Origin: Tricholoma matsutake
Lineage: Eukaryota; Basidiomycota; Agaricomycetes; Agaricales; Tricholomataceae
DNA: 64,000 nucleotides
NCBI GenBank assembly: GCA_026075535.2
Contig: AP026549.1
Span: forward strand, 930,001-994,000
Direction of reading: 5' to 3'
The notes below the pieces were generated by a model that saw nothing but the letters and a program-made list of their open reading frames with translations, did no database searches and had not been told where the DNA came from. The translations under genes and the position numbers were made by a program. Positions 11,064 to 22,732 of this stretch are shown here, piece after piece (within the stretch, counting starts at the first letter, position 1; each line of letters begins with the position of its first letter).

Positions 11064-11388
11064 TTTAATTTTTCATACTATATTACTAAGCAAGGCTGCT
11101 TTCATTCCTATCCAAATCCTATGTTGTCTGATGTCTTAGCATAACTTTGGACTAGTCCTATGTGATTTCTATGATCAGAAATTCCTAGGAAATTCCAATA
11201 GTCTGATCAGACTCTGATCGGACTACATCGGACTGGACTAGGACTAAATGTGCCATTTCATGTCAATTTGGCTGGTGAAAATGACATCAGAATATGGTTG
11301 GATTTCCGATCGGAGTCCAATCAGAATCATCAGAATCATTGGATTCCTATAGGAATATGGGGGGGAGTGTAAAGACCTCCATTTACTG

Positions 11389-12196
11389 TCTCAATGTGTG
11401 AGGGAGTTTGGCGAGGCTCAAATCCCATGCATGGATGTTGTCCAGTGTCTAAGAGGAAAGGGGTCTGTTGAGTGGAAGCATGGACATGGTTGTTGTATCC
11501 AAACTCAGCCAAGGGGATGAGATCATCCCAGTTGTCCTGGTGCTCATTGACGAAGATGTCAATGTACTGCTCCAGTTCCTGGTTGACTCGCTCAGTCTGT
11601 CCATCAGTTTGTGGGTGATAAGTGGTTGAAGCAAGGAGTTTGATCCCCAGAAGTCAGTACAACTCACAAGTGAACTCTGCCACAACCTGAGGGCAACAGT
11701 CAGAAAGGAAAACACCAAGAAGTCCATGTAATTTCCACACATGGTGGAGATAGAGTCAGGTGGCACCCAGGGCACTGACAGTGGTGTGAGTGGGAATGAA
11801 GTGAGCACATTTCTCTGTGGAATCAACTGTGCACATCACCACATCAAACCCATTTGACTCTGGCAACTCTACCACAAAGTTGACACTGACAACATCCCAA
11901 TGACTCTCTGGAACAGGAAGAGGTTGTAGCTCGCCAATGGGTTTGTGATGAGGAATCTTGGTGCATAAGAAGAGGTCACAAGTATGACAATACAGACCAA
12001 TGAGTTGTGACATTTGTGGCCACCAATAAGTTATAACTCTGTGAGGTGGGCTCCAAGGTCTTCCAGCATCCAGGATGTCTGGCAATCTGTGAGTCATGGT
12101 GTTGGGAGATGATGCGCCGGCAAAGGTCTGCATAATTGGGTACATAGATGTGATCCCTGAAATACAATAAGTCCTCCTTTTCAGCCCACTCTGCCA
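11389..12196 (-). pseudogene. Gypsy-1 integrase core
   Basis: The minus-strand frames contain the zinc-binding region (CHTCDL) and the rve core. The order is DVVSVNFVVELPES (first Asp position changed to Asn), then SDCGPQ, then QTDGQTERVNQELEQY with the catalytic Glu. Frames switch near 12060 and 11780. Upstream, the coding sequence is cut by solo LTR copy 2 at 12201; downstream by the TIR element at 11379. With these breaks it cannot give an active enzyme. Confidence 0.8.
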
Positions 12197-12200
12197 CATG

Positions 12201-13378
12201 CTGATAGGTTGTCTTCTCGGCTCAAGGACCGATTCACCACTTTAGCATCATTCTAATCACATCGGCTAACTCCTACAACGTCCCAGACACAGTGTGACCC
12301 AGTCTATTGATCACGATATCATATCAACCACATCGAAACATCACCAGCGACATCAATCGTATCAAGAGCCCACATCGCACAACCTTAGGACTACCCCGAA
12401 AGTCCCTAAGATCCCCCTACATGACCATCAAACATCCCCGACCAACTTCGAACAAGCCGCAACTGTGATCGAGCATCGTCAAGCATCATCAATCGATATC
12501 GAGAGACTACAAGTGACATTGGGCACCACCTTCGTTATCTAAATGGTGGAAGACCATGCACTAGGACGTATTCCAACTCGTGCTCAAACCTGCTGATCAT
12601 AGGTCAGCCTCATTCCAAGTCCCTATTGCACACAGAACCCGCTGGATGCATTATTGCGAGACTTAGCACAGTTTATACACAAAGGACAGTCTCTTTTAGT
12701 TCTTTCCCTTTATTACTCTTTCATCATATGATATATATATCTTTCTTGTTCGGATTCCAGTCTCCTTTATGGCCTTGTGCCTTAACTCATATCTTTTGCC
12801 TCATGTTCTACACATGTTTCTCATTCCATTTTAGGAAGTTTCTTTAAAAAAATATAAAACTCTGTAGTATCTACTTGGAAATAACAAGAAATCGTCTTCA
12901 CATATCGTCTCATATACAGTTCTAAGCATCCAATCAACTTCCTAAAAACAATCTAAGTCTCTACGGGTTTTCTTGATCAACGAGAAACCTCTGCAATTGT
13001 CACATCCTCAATCCTCCCTTGATCCTCTTGTCATTAGCTCTAGTAACCCTTCCAACACTTCATAGACATTTACCGCACCCTTCATATACTATCGACCTAT
13101 CAAAAGGTCCCCAGAACTCACATGTCGACCATCGACGATAAACCTGTTCACTGTCAATCTCATCGATCACCCTCAATATCGATTGATACTCAATCGGACC
13201 ATGCCAAACACTTTTGTCTCTCATAACACTACCTTCACGACTAGTGTTAACTAGTAATCTTCTCATAGGTTTGACCATGAACATTTGGAACATCTTGCAA
13301 CCTTCCTCTGACTTGTCGCAAACATCATTGATTGCCTCATCGGCAGTTCTGGTGGTTTTCCTGGGTTGAGCATCATCA
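12201..13378 (+). mobile_element. Solo LTR, family S, copy 2
   Basis: It starts TGATAGGT and ends GCATCATCA; 1178 bp; close relative of 4184-5374. Flanks are ATGC (12197-12200) and ACGC (13379-13382), again a 4-bp duplication differing only C/T. It lies between the RNase H and integrase parts of Gypsy-1. Confidence 0.75.
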
Positions 13379-13382
13379 ACGC

Positions 13383-14253
13383 AAGGAAAGGGTGGATCCC
13401 CTTAACAGCTCAGACGACAACATCCTCATGTAAACCACTACAGTTTGCGAGATGAATGTCATGTAGGATGTCCCGCTCCTCACCCTGGGGTGTGATGCCT
13501 TCCAATGCTGGGATGGTGAACAGGTTCAGCTGCAACAACACAATGTCTTGGTTGTTGTCGCTGCCATCCCCATGGTCCGCACGTCGGGAGAGGGCATTGG
13601 TCTTCCCCATGCTGCGACCCAGATGGTGGTGCAAGGAGAAGTAGAATCTGAACAGATACAGGGTCCAACAAGGTTGACAATGGTTCAAGTTCTTGGCCAT
13701 CATAAAGTACTCGAGATTCTTGTCATCCATCCAAATTTCCACCTTGTGCTGGGCACCCTCAAGGAGGTGTTGCCACTCCTCGAGCACACACATTATCACC
13801 AACATCTCCTTGTTGTGGATCTCGTAATTTTGCTCCACAGCACTAAGACTCTTGGAATAGAACCTAACAGGATGCCACTTCTGGTCCTCCAGAGACTGCT
13901 GAGACAACATGGTGCCTGTCGCAAAGTCAGAACTGTCAGCTTCTACAGAATCATCAGCAAAGGTAAGGATGGGAGCGGAAGTGACAATCTCTTTAAGCTT
14001 TTCAATTGCCCCCTGCTGTGCAATATCCCACCTCCATGCCTCCTCTCTTGTTAAGTCACACAGTGGTCGTGAATGGTGCGAGAAGTCCTTGATAAAACAC
14101 CGATAGAAATTGATGAAGCCCAGGAGTGACTGCACCTCTTTCTTGTTTGTGGGCATTGGCCATGCCGTGACCCCATTCACCTTGACAGGATCCATCTCCA
14201 CCTGACCCTCCAAGATAATCAGGCCAAGGTACTCGATTTTGGTTTTCTCAAAC
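13383..14253 (-). pseudogene. Gypsy-1 RT connection and RNase H
   Basis: The minus frame has the thumb/connection motif QSLLGFINFYRCFIKDFS, then RNase H segments (SSDFATGTMLSQ, YSKSLSAVEQNYEIHNKEML, then WMDDKNLEYFM) and a tail ALSRRADHGDG. The first RNase H Asp is kept but its usual DAS context is DSS. A TGA stop follows at about 13408, and the solo LTR lies about 30 bp further on. Expected upstream partner: RT at 14254-15252. Confidence 0.8.
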
Positions 14254-15252
14254 TCACACTTGTCCTGCCAAAGGTAGAGTGTACCATTGAAGTCGTTCCA
14301 GGATGAGGCATGTGATGTGATGGTGCTCTTCAATTGTGCAAGTGAAGATGAGGATGTCATCGAGATAGATACAAACAATGCCCTTGAGGATCAGGTTGTG
14401 GAAGACATCGTTCATCATGGTCTGAAAGGTGGCAGGACTATTAGTGAGGCCAAAGAACATGACAAGCGGTTCAAAAAGACCACAGTTGGTATGAAAGGCT
14501 GCCTTCCACTCATCTCCCTCCTTTATCCTCACATTATTGTAACCCCAATGGACGTCGAGCTTGGTGAAGTATAGGGCTCCATGGAGTTGGTTCACAAGTT
14601 AGGAGATGAGAGGTAGTGGGTAGCAATTTTTGACCATGATGTTGTTGATTCTTCTGTAGTCTTGAACTGGTCAAAGTGAGCCATCCTCTTCTTCACGAAG
14701 AAAAAGGGAGAGGCCATGGGTGACTTCAATGGTTGAATATGTCTGGAGGTGCTCATTGACAAACTGGTCAAGCTGTTGCTGTTCTTCAGGAGACAGAGGA
14801 TAGACCTTGCAGGATGATGGGGTTGCACTGGGGGTGAGTTTGATCACATGATCCCATGGCTTGCACGTAGGGAGAGAGTTGAAAGACTCCTTGGAGAACA
14901 CATCCCCGAACTCATGGAGGTGAGGAAGTAAGGAATCAGTAGAGGATTTAGCAGTATTGTTTTTGTGGAAGGCCTCAGCAAGGTGTTGGGATATGTTTGA
15001 TGTAGCACACACCTCATGCAATGGACAAATTGCAGTGTAGAAAATCTGATCACCTTCCTCCACTTCCTCTGGTTCCTCATCATCATCATCTGAGTCCAGC
15101 ATCAGATCAGGAACCCCCTCCAACTCCACATCAGGCACAGGTAGGGGTCCTGCATGACACTTCTGAGTGCGTTGCAGTGAGGCCCTCTGTCCATGACATT
15201 CTTGCCTGGCTTCTGTGAAACAAGTGCGACAGCTGGATGGACACTGGCTCAT
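14254..15252 (-). pseudogene. Gypsy-1 reverse transcriptase
   Basis: The minus strand has a linker with acidic run DSDDDDEEPEE, then the RT start (KPWDHVIKLTP), LDVHWGYNNVR, the LTNSPATFQ motif and the catalytic YLDDILIF. The YxDD box is intact. A frame change occurs near 14600-14670 and another near 14290, so the protein is not continuous. Function: copies element RNA to cDNA in the cytoplasmic particle. Confidence 0.8.
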
Positions 15253-15402
15253 GGTAACCTCCCCAGTATTCCAGTTGACCTCTGGGTTATGGTCTCAAAG
15301 CCATGGATAGCCCAAAATCACCTTCTGCTTCCCTAACTGAGTGACAGCAAGAGGAGTACACTCACTATGATCTTTGTGACAGAGGACCAGGTCTACAACC
15401 TC

Positions 15403-15840
15403 TCAGATGGCACCAGCTTCATTTGGGAACCCATCCACATTATAAACAGGTATCGGATGCAAGAGTGAGTGAGTATTCAGGCGATGTTGTTGTGCGAGAT
15501 GGGCATCGATGAAGAGACCAGTAGCATCAGAGTCTAGGAGTGCAGAGACACCAAGTATCTGTCCAGTGTTGGTAGTCTGGAGTTTGATCGCCAGGCTCAA
15601 GGAATGTGTTGAGGGAGTGGATGCAACAATATGTTTGTGTGGTAATTTGCACTCCCATGATTTAATTTTGGGGTGTGGGGTAGAGGGAGAGGTAGGAAGA
15701 GCAGGTATGTCTTCAGCCAACTTCAAAGGGTCAGAGAGGGGAACAGTCATGGAACTAGATTCATTCTCCAGGGATTCAACTGACAAAACTTCAAAGTGGT
15801 TATGGACAGGCAATGAGGGCATATGATTCACTTGTTGCAA
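15403..15840 (-). pseudogene. Gypsy-1 aspartic protease
   Basis: The minus frame contains ALLDSDATGLFIDAHLAQQH. The family signature is D-[ST]-G-A; here Gly is replaced by Asp, a G-to-A change that should disable the active site. VYNVDGFPNEAGAI follows, as in related polyproteins. It lies between gag and RT, the usual order. Confidence 0.75.
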
Positions 15841-17020
15841 ATAGAAAAATCCTGCTCCTCTACAACTTCTGATTTGATCTCCTCTTCAACCTGACCCTTT
15901 GCTTCCTCAACATCTACAAGCACCAACAGGTCCTGGAGGAGCTCATCTCACCCCTCAGGGGTGAGCATGCAAATGTCCTGATGATGGGGGCACACTCTGG
16001 CCATGTGTCCAGTTTCACCACAGTGGTAGCAGAGATTCAACCTATGGGCTGCATCAACATCCATTGGTACTGGGACATTGACAGCTGGCACAGGAGTCTG
16101 ATGGATAGGAATGGGGTTATGTTGGGGGAGGGTTTGATTGAATGTGTGGGGCACATGAGTGGTAGTTGGAGCACAGAAGGCAGTGTTAAACACTACATTT
16201 GTGAGTTGGTTCTCATCACAGAGTGAAGCAGCTTCATACCAAGGATAGATACCATCATCTGCCAGGTGCCCTTCCAACATCTGTGCAATCTGGTCCTAGA
16301 TTTCTCAATTGAGGCTCTGTCAGAACTTTACCACCACTGGTAGCCCACTGCCATATCCTGCCATGTCCACCAAATCCTTAAACTTGTCGATATAATTGTC
16401 TATGGATCGACATGCCTGATGGTAAGAGGATGACTCAAGCCATGTCACTGCTCAGTGGCGCTTGTTGAGGGGACAAAAGTGGCATATGAACTCTGCTTGA
16501 AAGTCACCCCAAGTGGAGAAAGGTAGAGAACTGAGCTCTTTAGTTTGGTGCAGAATACGGTCCACGTAGAGATATGCATGCTCAGATTTCATGTATGTGA
16601 AGGCCCAATAAATGTTTGCAGCATCATCGACGAATTGATGTGATTGGAGACTGATGTACAACTCACAGGAATTAAGGAATGCATGCCCCTGTGCATGCGC
16701 GCCATTAAATTTGGTGGGGGGGGACAGTTTGATCTGGGTGCATTAGGTGGCCCATCGTTGTTGGGCACGCTTGGAGTTGCAATGGGCAGAATATTAGTTG
16801 TGGAGCTAGTCTGAAGCGTTCTGACAAAGTTTTCAATTGTAGATTTAAGCAAATCAATTTGTGTGCATATTCTGGTAACATTGGTTTCAAGCACATCAAG
16901 GCACTCTGATGTGTCCATGGCGCTAGGGGGCGCGTTTGGCAAAAATGGCAGCGCACTAAAGGTGGGACTGTTGGGAACAGTTTGTAGGGAGTCTATGGAG
17001 CTTTGGGAAGCGTCATCCAC
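15841..17020 (-). pseudogene. Gypsy-1 Gag
   Basis: The minus strand reads a Ser/Pro-rich N-terminus from an ATG at 17020, a capsid-like middle (FSTWGDFQAEFICHFCP) and a CCHC zinc knuckle CYHCGETGHMARVC near 16010. The knuckle is intact and would bind element RNA. Frame changes near 16600 and several stops at 16270-16450 break it. The leader of about 65 bp separates the ATG from the 5' LTR tip at 17085. Confidence 0.8.
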
Positions 17021-17084
17021 TCCATACCTGCCTATCTTGGGCAGTGTGCTCGCAATTTCAGGCCTTTAAGAGAGAGTTTTCTAC

Positions 17085-17109
17085 TATAAGGACCACCTCA
17101 GCTCCTAGC
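17085..17109 (-). repeat. Tip of Gypsy-1 5' LTR
   Basis: 25 bp matching the CCCTTATA end of the Gypsy-1 LTR (with mismatches), ending in CTAGC at 17105-17109, the target duplication of Gypsy-2. The remainder of this LTR lies at 24303-24702. Confidence 0.8.
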
Positions 17110-17219
17110 TGTTAGGGTGACACCCACTATCTGCTAGCTAAGACCATGCGGGTTCTCTCTACAAGAAGGGGGTGGGATCCACATGCATGATGGGGGGATT
17201 GATGGTTGTCGCCCTAACA
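17110..17219. repeat. Rearranged 5' LTR remnant of Gypsy-2
   Basis: The first about 97 bp match the end of the 3' LTR in inverted sense (TGTTAGGGTGACACCC...), and the last 12 bp (GTCGCCCTAACA) match the same LTR end in direct sense. About 290 bp of the normal 401-bp LTR are absent. The result is a small element-like piece with inverted ends, without a promoter region. Confidence 0.65.
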
Positions 17220-17691
17220 GAAGAACACAACTTCCCATATCAGTGTGCCTTCTCTTACTTGCACATATGTCATTGTTTCACCATGCCACATCTGATTACT
17301 CATCTTTTTGGCATGAGCCAGAAGTACTTGTATATATGTAATCTACCTTTTCTTTTGTAAGCCGACACCAGGCCTCGCCTTACATTGCGACTGCCAGTGA
17401 TCGAGAGGCAGTGCTCATCATTAGGACAGCTGCAACCAGACAACCAATTGGATCTGGTTTAGTCCCAATTTACCTTACTCTATTCAGACGACTATTTTAG
17501 TTACAAGCCAAATTCAGTGATATCTCTGAGATCAGGCACTGTTGGAAGGGGTATTGATCCAAAGTGCCAAATTAGGTGCCTGACAAATGATGAACCATTG
17601 ACAAACCATTGACAAACAATCACGTGACCTGTTGATGCTTGGAGAAATTTTGAATTTGTTGAAGAAGTGATTCATCACAGATTTTACCATT
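17220..17691 (+). other. Untranslated leader of Gypsy-2
   Basis: Follows the 5' LTR remnant and precedes the gag ATG at 17692. No gene seen. A primer-binding site should start near 17220, but I could not match it to a specific tRNA. Confidence 0.5.
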
Positions 17692-18789
17692 ATGTCCAAA
17701 CCCTCAACTTCTAATCCTGGTCCTAATCCTGTTCCCACACCAGCGCTAGAGGTGAAAATTGATGTGCTTACAGTGCAAATGTTGCAATTAGTGTTGGTGT
17801 TGGCAGCATCACAGCCCAGACAAGCAGAAGTACAGCCAGAGACAACAGGAGATAGAGATGACAAGATGGAGGAGATGGTGGAGTGGATGTCACAGGAGGA
17901 TGAGACGGCAGAGAAATCTGGAAATGGAAAAGCATGCTTACCTAAAGATGCACCCCTGCAAATCTTTGATGGTACCATGGAGAATACAAAATCTTTCATC
18001 AGCTCTACAGTATTGTACATCCATGGGAGGAAGCCAGAGTTTTGTACAGCCAAGTCTAGGATTATGTTTGCTCTCTCATACATCCAGGGGGGGAAAGCAC
18101 AGTTCTGGAGAAATGAGGCTATTAATCAAATTGCCACAGGAAATAAACCATTTGCAACCTTCAAGGAATTTCTGGAGAGATTGGAGGCACAGTTTGGAGA
18201 CCCTAATCCAAAGGCAACAGCCAATGCCAAATTGAAAACCATGTGCCAAGATTCCCTAACAGCAGATGAATTTATTTTGCAGTTCAAAGCAGAAGCTTCA
18301 CAAATGGATATGGGAGAAGCCGCATTGGTAGAGTTTTTGAAAGCAGGATTAAATTGCTCTTTATTCAAGTCTATCTACCAACTACCTTCCATGGCAGAGA
18401 AGTTGGACAAGTGGTATAATTGGGCGATGTGCCTTGATCAGCAATATCGGCAGGAACAGGTGGAATCAAAGTTGATGTACAGAAGTAGCAAATTTGGAAA
18501 GCCATCAGGAGGAAAGTCCGAGAAAGGAAAGGTGTCTCAGGCACAGACTCCTATGGCACAGCCACTGGCCATGGCAGTGACACCTATAGTTGCAGAGTCA
18601 GCAGCACCAGCAGATGCAATGGAGGTTGATCAAGTGGGGAGATGAGCCCCACTTGAATGTTTTAACTGTGGGCAGTTAGGACACATTGCTAGGAATTGTA
18701 GGCAGAAAAGAAAGATTAGGGAAGCTACAATCAAGGAAGTGAAGCTGGAGGAAGGCAAGCAGAAGAATTTTGTGGAAGAGTCCCAGTGA
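17692..18789 (+). pseudogene. Gypsy-2 Gag
   Basis: A 317-codon frame from the ATG at 17692 has an acidic N-terminus and a retrotransposon-gag middle (FISSTVLYIHGRKPEFC, YIQGGKAQFWRNE, FGDPNPKATA). A TGA at 18643 stops it just before the zinc knuckle CFNCGQLGHIARNC (18658-18700), which is intact in the same frame. The stop fits an Arg codon CGA with C-to-T. Without read-through the capsid would lack its RNA-binding module. Confidence 0.85.
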
Positions 18790-19549
18790 AGATTTCCCCA
18801 TTGGTGACCCAGAATTGTTACAATGTATTAGTATCCAAGGAAACCCAGAGCAAACCAGAAAAAGAAATCGAGGAGGAGTACAACTGTTCTGAATCATGTG
18901 ACGAGGAGTACAACCAATGTCAATCACATGACAGAGAAAATTGTCACATGCCATTTCCGAAAACCCCTAAATTCTTTATTTGCTCTGCACAAATAGAACC
19001 CGAAATCACATTGACTATGGGATTGAAGACAGTCGACACACATGCAGCAATTAATGTGGAAGTGTTGCTCGATAGAGGTGCTACAGGATTATTTATTAAT
19101 TGATCCTTAATTACCAGAAATGGTATTAGCACGCACAAGCTGTTGCAACCTATAATGGTGTACAATATTGATGGAACAGTCAATGGTGGAGGAACTATCA
19201 AGGCAGAGGTGACTATGGTACTAAAGTATCAGGAACATCAGGAGCGAGCCATATTCAAAGTGTGCAATCTTGGGAAAACCAATCTAATAATAGGATGTCC
19301 ATGGTTATGGAAGCATAATCCTGAAATTGATTGGAAAACTGGGAAAGTACAAATGACTCATTGTCCTAAGGAATGTAATGTGTATGGGAGGAAGATGAAG
19401 AAGGAGAAAAGGAAAAAGAGAGAGGAAGAACATCCAAGGAAGTATGCTGTTACGATGGAGGAAGTGGAGGACAAGGAAATGCCACATGGGGAAGTTCCAA
19501 TCATGATTGAAAAGGAAGAGCAGAGGCAAACCTTTAGAGCAATTTGTTG
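18790..19549 (+). pseudogene. Gypsy-2 aspartic protease region
   Basis: Contains LLDRGATGLFIN. The usual D-S-G-A is D-R-G-A here, so Ser is replaced. A TGA stop follows at 19102. The frame continues as VYNIDGTVNGGGTI and IIGCPWLWKHNPEIDW, typical of chromoviral protease tails, then a Lys/Glu-rich linker, ending with TGA at 19548. It would process Gag-Pol if active. Confidence 0.75.
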
Positions 19550-19559
19550 AGGACAGTCA

Positions 19560-20444
19560 TGGGACAAGAATATTGTGAATGAGGAGAAGCCAGTGGAGGA
19601 GTTGGTGCCAAAAGCATATCATGAATATCTGTCAGTCTTTCAGAAGAAGGAGTCTGAGTGAATGCCAGTGCAGAAGCCATGGGATCATGTGATCAAGATG
19701 AAGCCAGGGGTTGTGCTGAAGAAATCGAAGAAATTGTGCAAAGGATACATACAACCTTCGAAATTGCCGCAGACATCACCAATATTCTTCATGCCAAAGA
19801 AAGATAGGAAAAAGAGGATGTGTACAGATTACAGGTATCTGAATGAGTGGACAGTGAAGAATGCATACCCCCTGCTGTTGATCTCAGAAATAATTGACAA
19901 GGTGGGAAAGGCCAAAGTCTTTACAAAATTGGATTTACAATGGGGATACAATAATGTATGAATACAGAAAGGAAATGAGTGGAAGGCAGCATTTGCCATG
20001 CGCCAAGGATCCTTTGAGCCGCTTGTCATGTTTTTCGGGATGACCAATATTCCCCTGACTTTCCAAAATATGATGAACAACATTTTCAAGGATGTAATTG
20101 ACAAGGGCGTGGTAATAATATTTATTGACAACATTCTGATATTCACGGAGGATGAAGAAAATCATGAGGTGATAGTGCAGGAGGTGTTGCGGAGGTTGGC
20201 GGAGAATGATCTATTTTTGAAACCAGAGAAGTGTGTGTTTGGGGCAAGCAAAATCAAGTTCCTAGGATTATTAATCAGCCCTGACAGGATCAAAATCGAT
20301 CCGATCAAGGTACAGGTGATCACAGATTGGCCTGCGCCTACCCACGGCAAGGAGGTGCAAGCCTTCTTGGGACTCACAAACTATTATCATTGCTTTGTGC
20401 ATAATCTTTCCAAAATTGCCACACCCTTACATAACCTTATGTGA
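19560..20444 (+). pseudogene. Gypsy-2 reverse transcriptase
   Basis: Motifs run in order: KPWDHVIKMKPG, KKDRKKRMCTDYRYLNEWTV, FTKLDLQWGYNNV, MTNIPLTFQNMMN, then FIDNILIFTED in place of the catalytic Y-x-D-D. The second catalytic Asp is Asn, a G-to-A change. In-frame stops sit at 19659, 19959 and 20442; the last two are TGA where Arg is expected. Enzyme dead on three counts. Confidence 0.85.
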
Positions 20445-20960
20445 AAGGGAGTAGTGTGGAGGTGGGGAGAACAGCAGCAGACAGTGTTTGAGGAGTTGAA
20501 GAGGAAGTTTGTGGAGGGACCAATATTAGCCCCAGTAGATTTCATGCATCCCTTACAAGTGGAATCAGATGCATCCAACTTTGCTACTGGCACGGTATTA
20601 TCAATGCTATGTGAAGATGACAAATGGCATCCTTGTGCATATTTGTCCTGAGGGTTGAATGATGTGGAGAGGAATTATGATGTGCACAACAAAGAGATGT
20701 TGGGAATAATACGAGCATTGGAGGCATGGAGGCATTATTTGGAGGGATGTATGCATCAGATTGAGATCTGGATGGATCATCAAAAACTGCAATACTTCAT
20801 GTCAGCTAAAAAGCTTAATTGCTGACAAGCACATTGGGCACTATTCCTATCACGTTTCAATTTTCATTTAGTCCACAAGGTGGGAAGCTTAATGAGGAAA
20901 GCAGATGCATTATCCAGACATATTGATCACAAAAGGGGGGTGGAGGAGGACAGTAAGAAT
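20445..20960 (+). pseudogene. Gypsy-2 RNase H
   Basis: ESDASNFATGTVLS carries the first Asp, NYDVHNKEMLGIIRALEAW the Glu, and WMDHQKLQYFM the second Asp; LMRKADALSRHIDH ends the domain. TGA stops at 20649 and 20823 both sit at expected Arg codons. The frame is otherwise continuous from RT to integrase. Confidence 0.8.
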
Positions 20961-21354
20961 GTTACCTTACTCAAACGTGAATACTTTTGCATTTGCGCTA
21001 TGCATCAAGGGCATCTATTAATAGATGGCTCAGAAGTGGAAATGTTGTCTAAAACTAGACAATGTTTGGATATGGACAATGAGGTAGTGGAAGCTGTGAA
21101 AGCTATGAAGGAAGAGAAGAAGGGTAATTTTAGAGGAGATGAATGGGTTGAGCAGCAAGGGTTGGTGTTATTCCAAGGAAAGATGTATGTGCCAAAGGAT
21201 CAGGATTTGAGAAGGGAGATTGTCTGGTTACATCATAATACACCAATGGCTGGACACCTGGGGAGATGGAAGACATTGGAATTAGTGATGAGAAATTATT
21301 GGTGGCCCAGAATTTCTAAATATGTGTTGGGGTATGTGGATGGATGTGATACGT
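20961..21354 (+). pseudogene. Gypsy-2 integrase N-terminal zinc region, cut by solo LTR
   Basis: The HHCC domain begins with HHNTPMAGHLGRWKTLELV, then NYWWPRISKYVLGYVDGCDT, and is cut at 21354 between its two cysteines. The second Cys (CMRGKK) lies after the solo LTR at 22729. The uninterrupted sister copy at 51450-51500 confirms the join. Confidence 0.85.
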
Positions 21355-22728
21355 TGATAGGTGCACCTTGTCGTTCAAGCTCGGAACACACATCTACAAT
21401 CATTGTCAAAGCTCTATGAGTCTCTCCAGACCTCTACAAACCTCTATGAACCCATACAAACCTCTACAAAGTCACGGAAATGCTTCGAAAAAATTTGCAA
21501 CACCTCAAAATTCTTTGTATGCCTTTGGCCGCCATAATACAATTCCCCCGACCTTCGTACAGCTCAGGATATATACTTGGAATATCATCAATGAGTTCCG
21601 AACCAGTTTCGAGCAATATCGCAGCGATATTGGCCTTTGAACAAGTCCAATATTTCCTCGACTGACTTTGAAAATCATCGGACACTATATCGTTATCTGA
21701 ATGGTCATCGCACACATGCCAGATGTATCCCCTACCATTGTCGAACAATATCGCACCGATTCCGGGCCACGAATGAAGTCCAAAGAATCTTCAAAAATCT
21801 TCAAAACACCTCAAACCTCAAAAAACATCTTCGGACACAGTATTTCCTATTTGAACGATCTTCGGACACATTCTGGACACATGGGACACTATCTCAAGTA
21901 TATTGAACACATTTCGACCGCATGTGCATGCATACAATCCACTTGAAGCAGTTTCCGATGCTTTATGACAAGGACAGTACGCTTTTAGCTATTCTTTCTT
22001 ATTATTGCTTCATCATGTGTTATATTCACCCTTTCTAGTCTCGCTTTATTGCTCTGATATACTTCTATTGTCTTTTGCCTCGAGTTTTCCACATGTTTGC
22101 CTCATGTTCTCTAGCCTTTTTAGGTAGTTTCTTTATTTTATATAAAAAGATGTACTAGATACAAAGAAAAACAAGAAAGTCATCTTCCTCCCAGATCGCA
22201 GTGATTTGAGAGTTCAGTTTAGTCTTATTCAGCCCAAAGTTTGGTGTTTTACACTAAACTTCCTCGAAATTCCTCGAGATTCCTCGCATTACACTATTTT
22301 CGCTCTCATTTCCCTCAATTTGCCTTTGCTTTGCTTCTACTACTCATCTAGTCCCCCGATCTTGCGTCCAAGCATATTTGCGCACTCGAAATTCCTCGAA
22401 ACCTCTTCGAAAAAACCTCGAAAAATATTGCAACACCTCGAAAAATATTGCAACACCTCGAAAAATATTGCAACACCTCGAAAAATATTGCAACATCTCG
22501 AAGATCATCGCAACATCTCAAAAAATATTGCAACTCCTCAAAAACCATCAAAACATCTTGAAACACATTCTTTTAGCTTTGAACTGCTTTGACAAGCAGT
22601 TGTTTTATGACTATTTGACGGTCAGTCTGACAGGTGACATCTAGAGGGCCTCGCTTCCTCTGACTTGTGTTATACCATCCAAAGCCATTTAGTAGGTTTT
22701 GTTTGGGTATCCGGGTTGAGCATCTTCA
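21355..22728 (+). mobile_element. Solo LTR, family S, copy 3
   Basis: It starts TGATAGGT and ends GCATCTTCA; 1374 bp; diverged relative of copies 1 and 2, sharing the layout of a TCATCATATGA-like block, a TATAAAAA box near 22140 and the CGGGTTGAGCATC tail. Flanks are ACGT (21351-21354) and ATGT (22729-22732). The empty site in Gypsy-3 reads ACGT once, so the duplication is 4 bp and the right copy has mutated. Confidence 0.8.
22425..22545 (+). repeat. 20-bp minisatellite inside solo LTR copy 3
   Basis: Five to six head-to-tail units of CACCTCGAAAAATATTGCAA, the last ones diverged. Absent from copies 1 and 2 at the matching place, so it expanded after these lineages split. Confidence 0.85.
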
Positions 22729-22732
22729 ATGT

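Larger units (their letters stand above)
9362..11379. mobile_element. Non-autonomous TIR element with 9-bp TSD (Mutator-like)
   Basis: The termini are inverted: CTTTGCACTCCCCCCCATAT on the left and CTTTACACTCCCCCCCATAT read from the right. A perfect 9-bp duplication CATTTACTG lies at 9353-9361 and 11380-11388, and removing the element restores an open Gypsy integrase frame. A 9-bp duplication is usual for Mutator-like elements. Subterminal regions repeat CCGATCGGA/TCCTAGGAGT motifs. The 2018-bp interior has no transposase. It has a GC-rich core (9950-10900) and two tRNA-like sequences. Confidence 0.75.

Noticed and set aside
22425..22545. CRISPR-like short repeats
   Set aside because: Units are contiguous 20-bp tandem copies without spacers, in a eukaryotic LTR.
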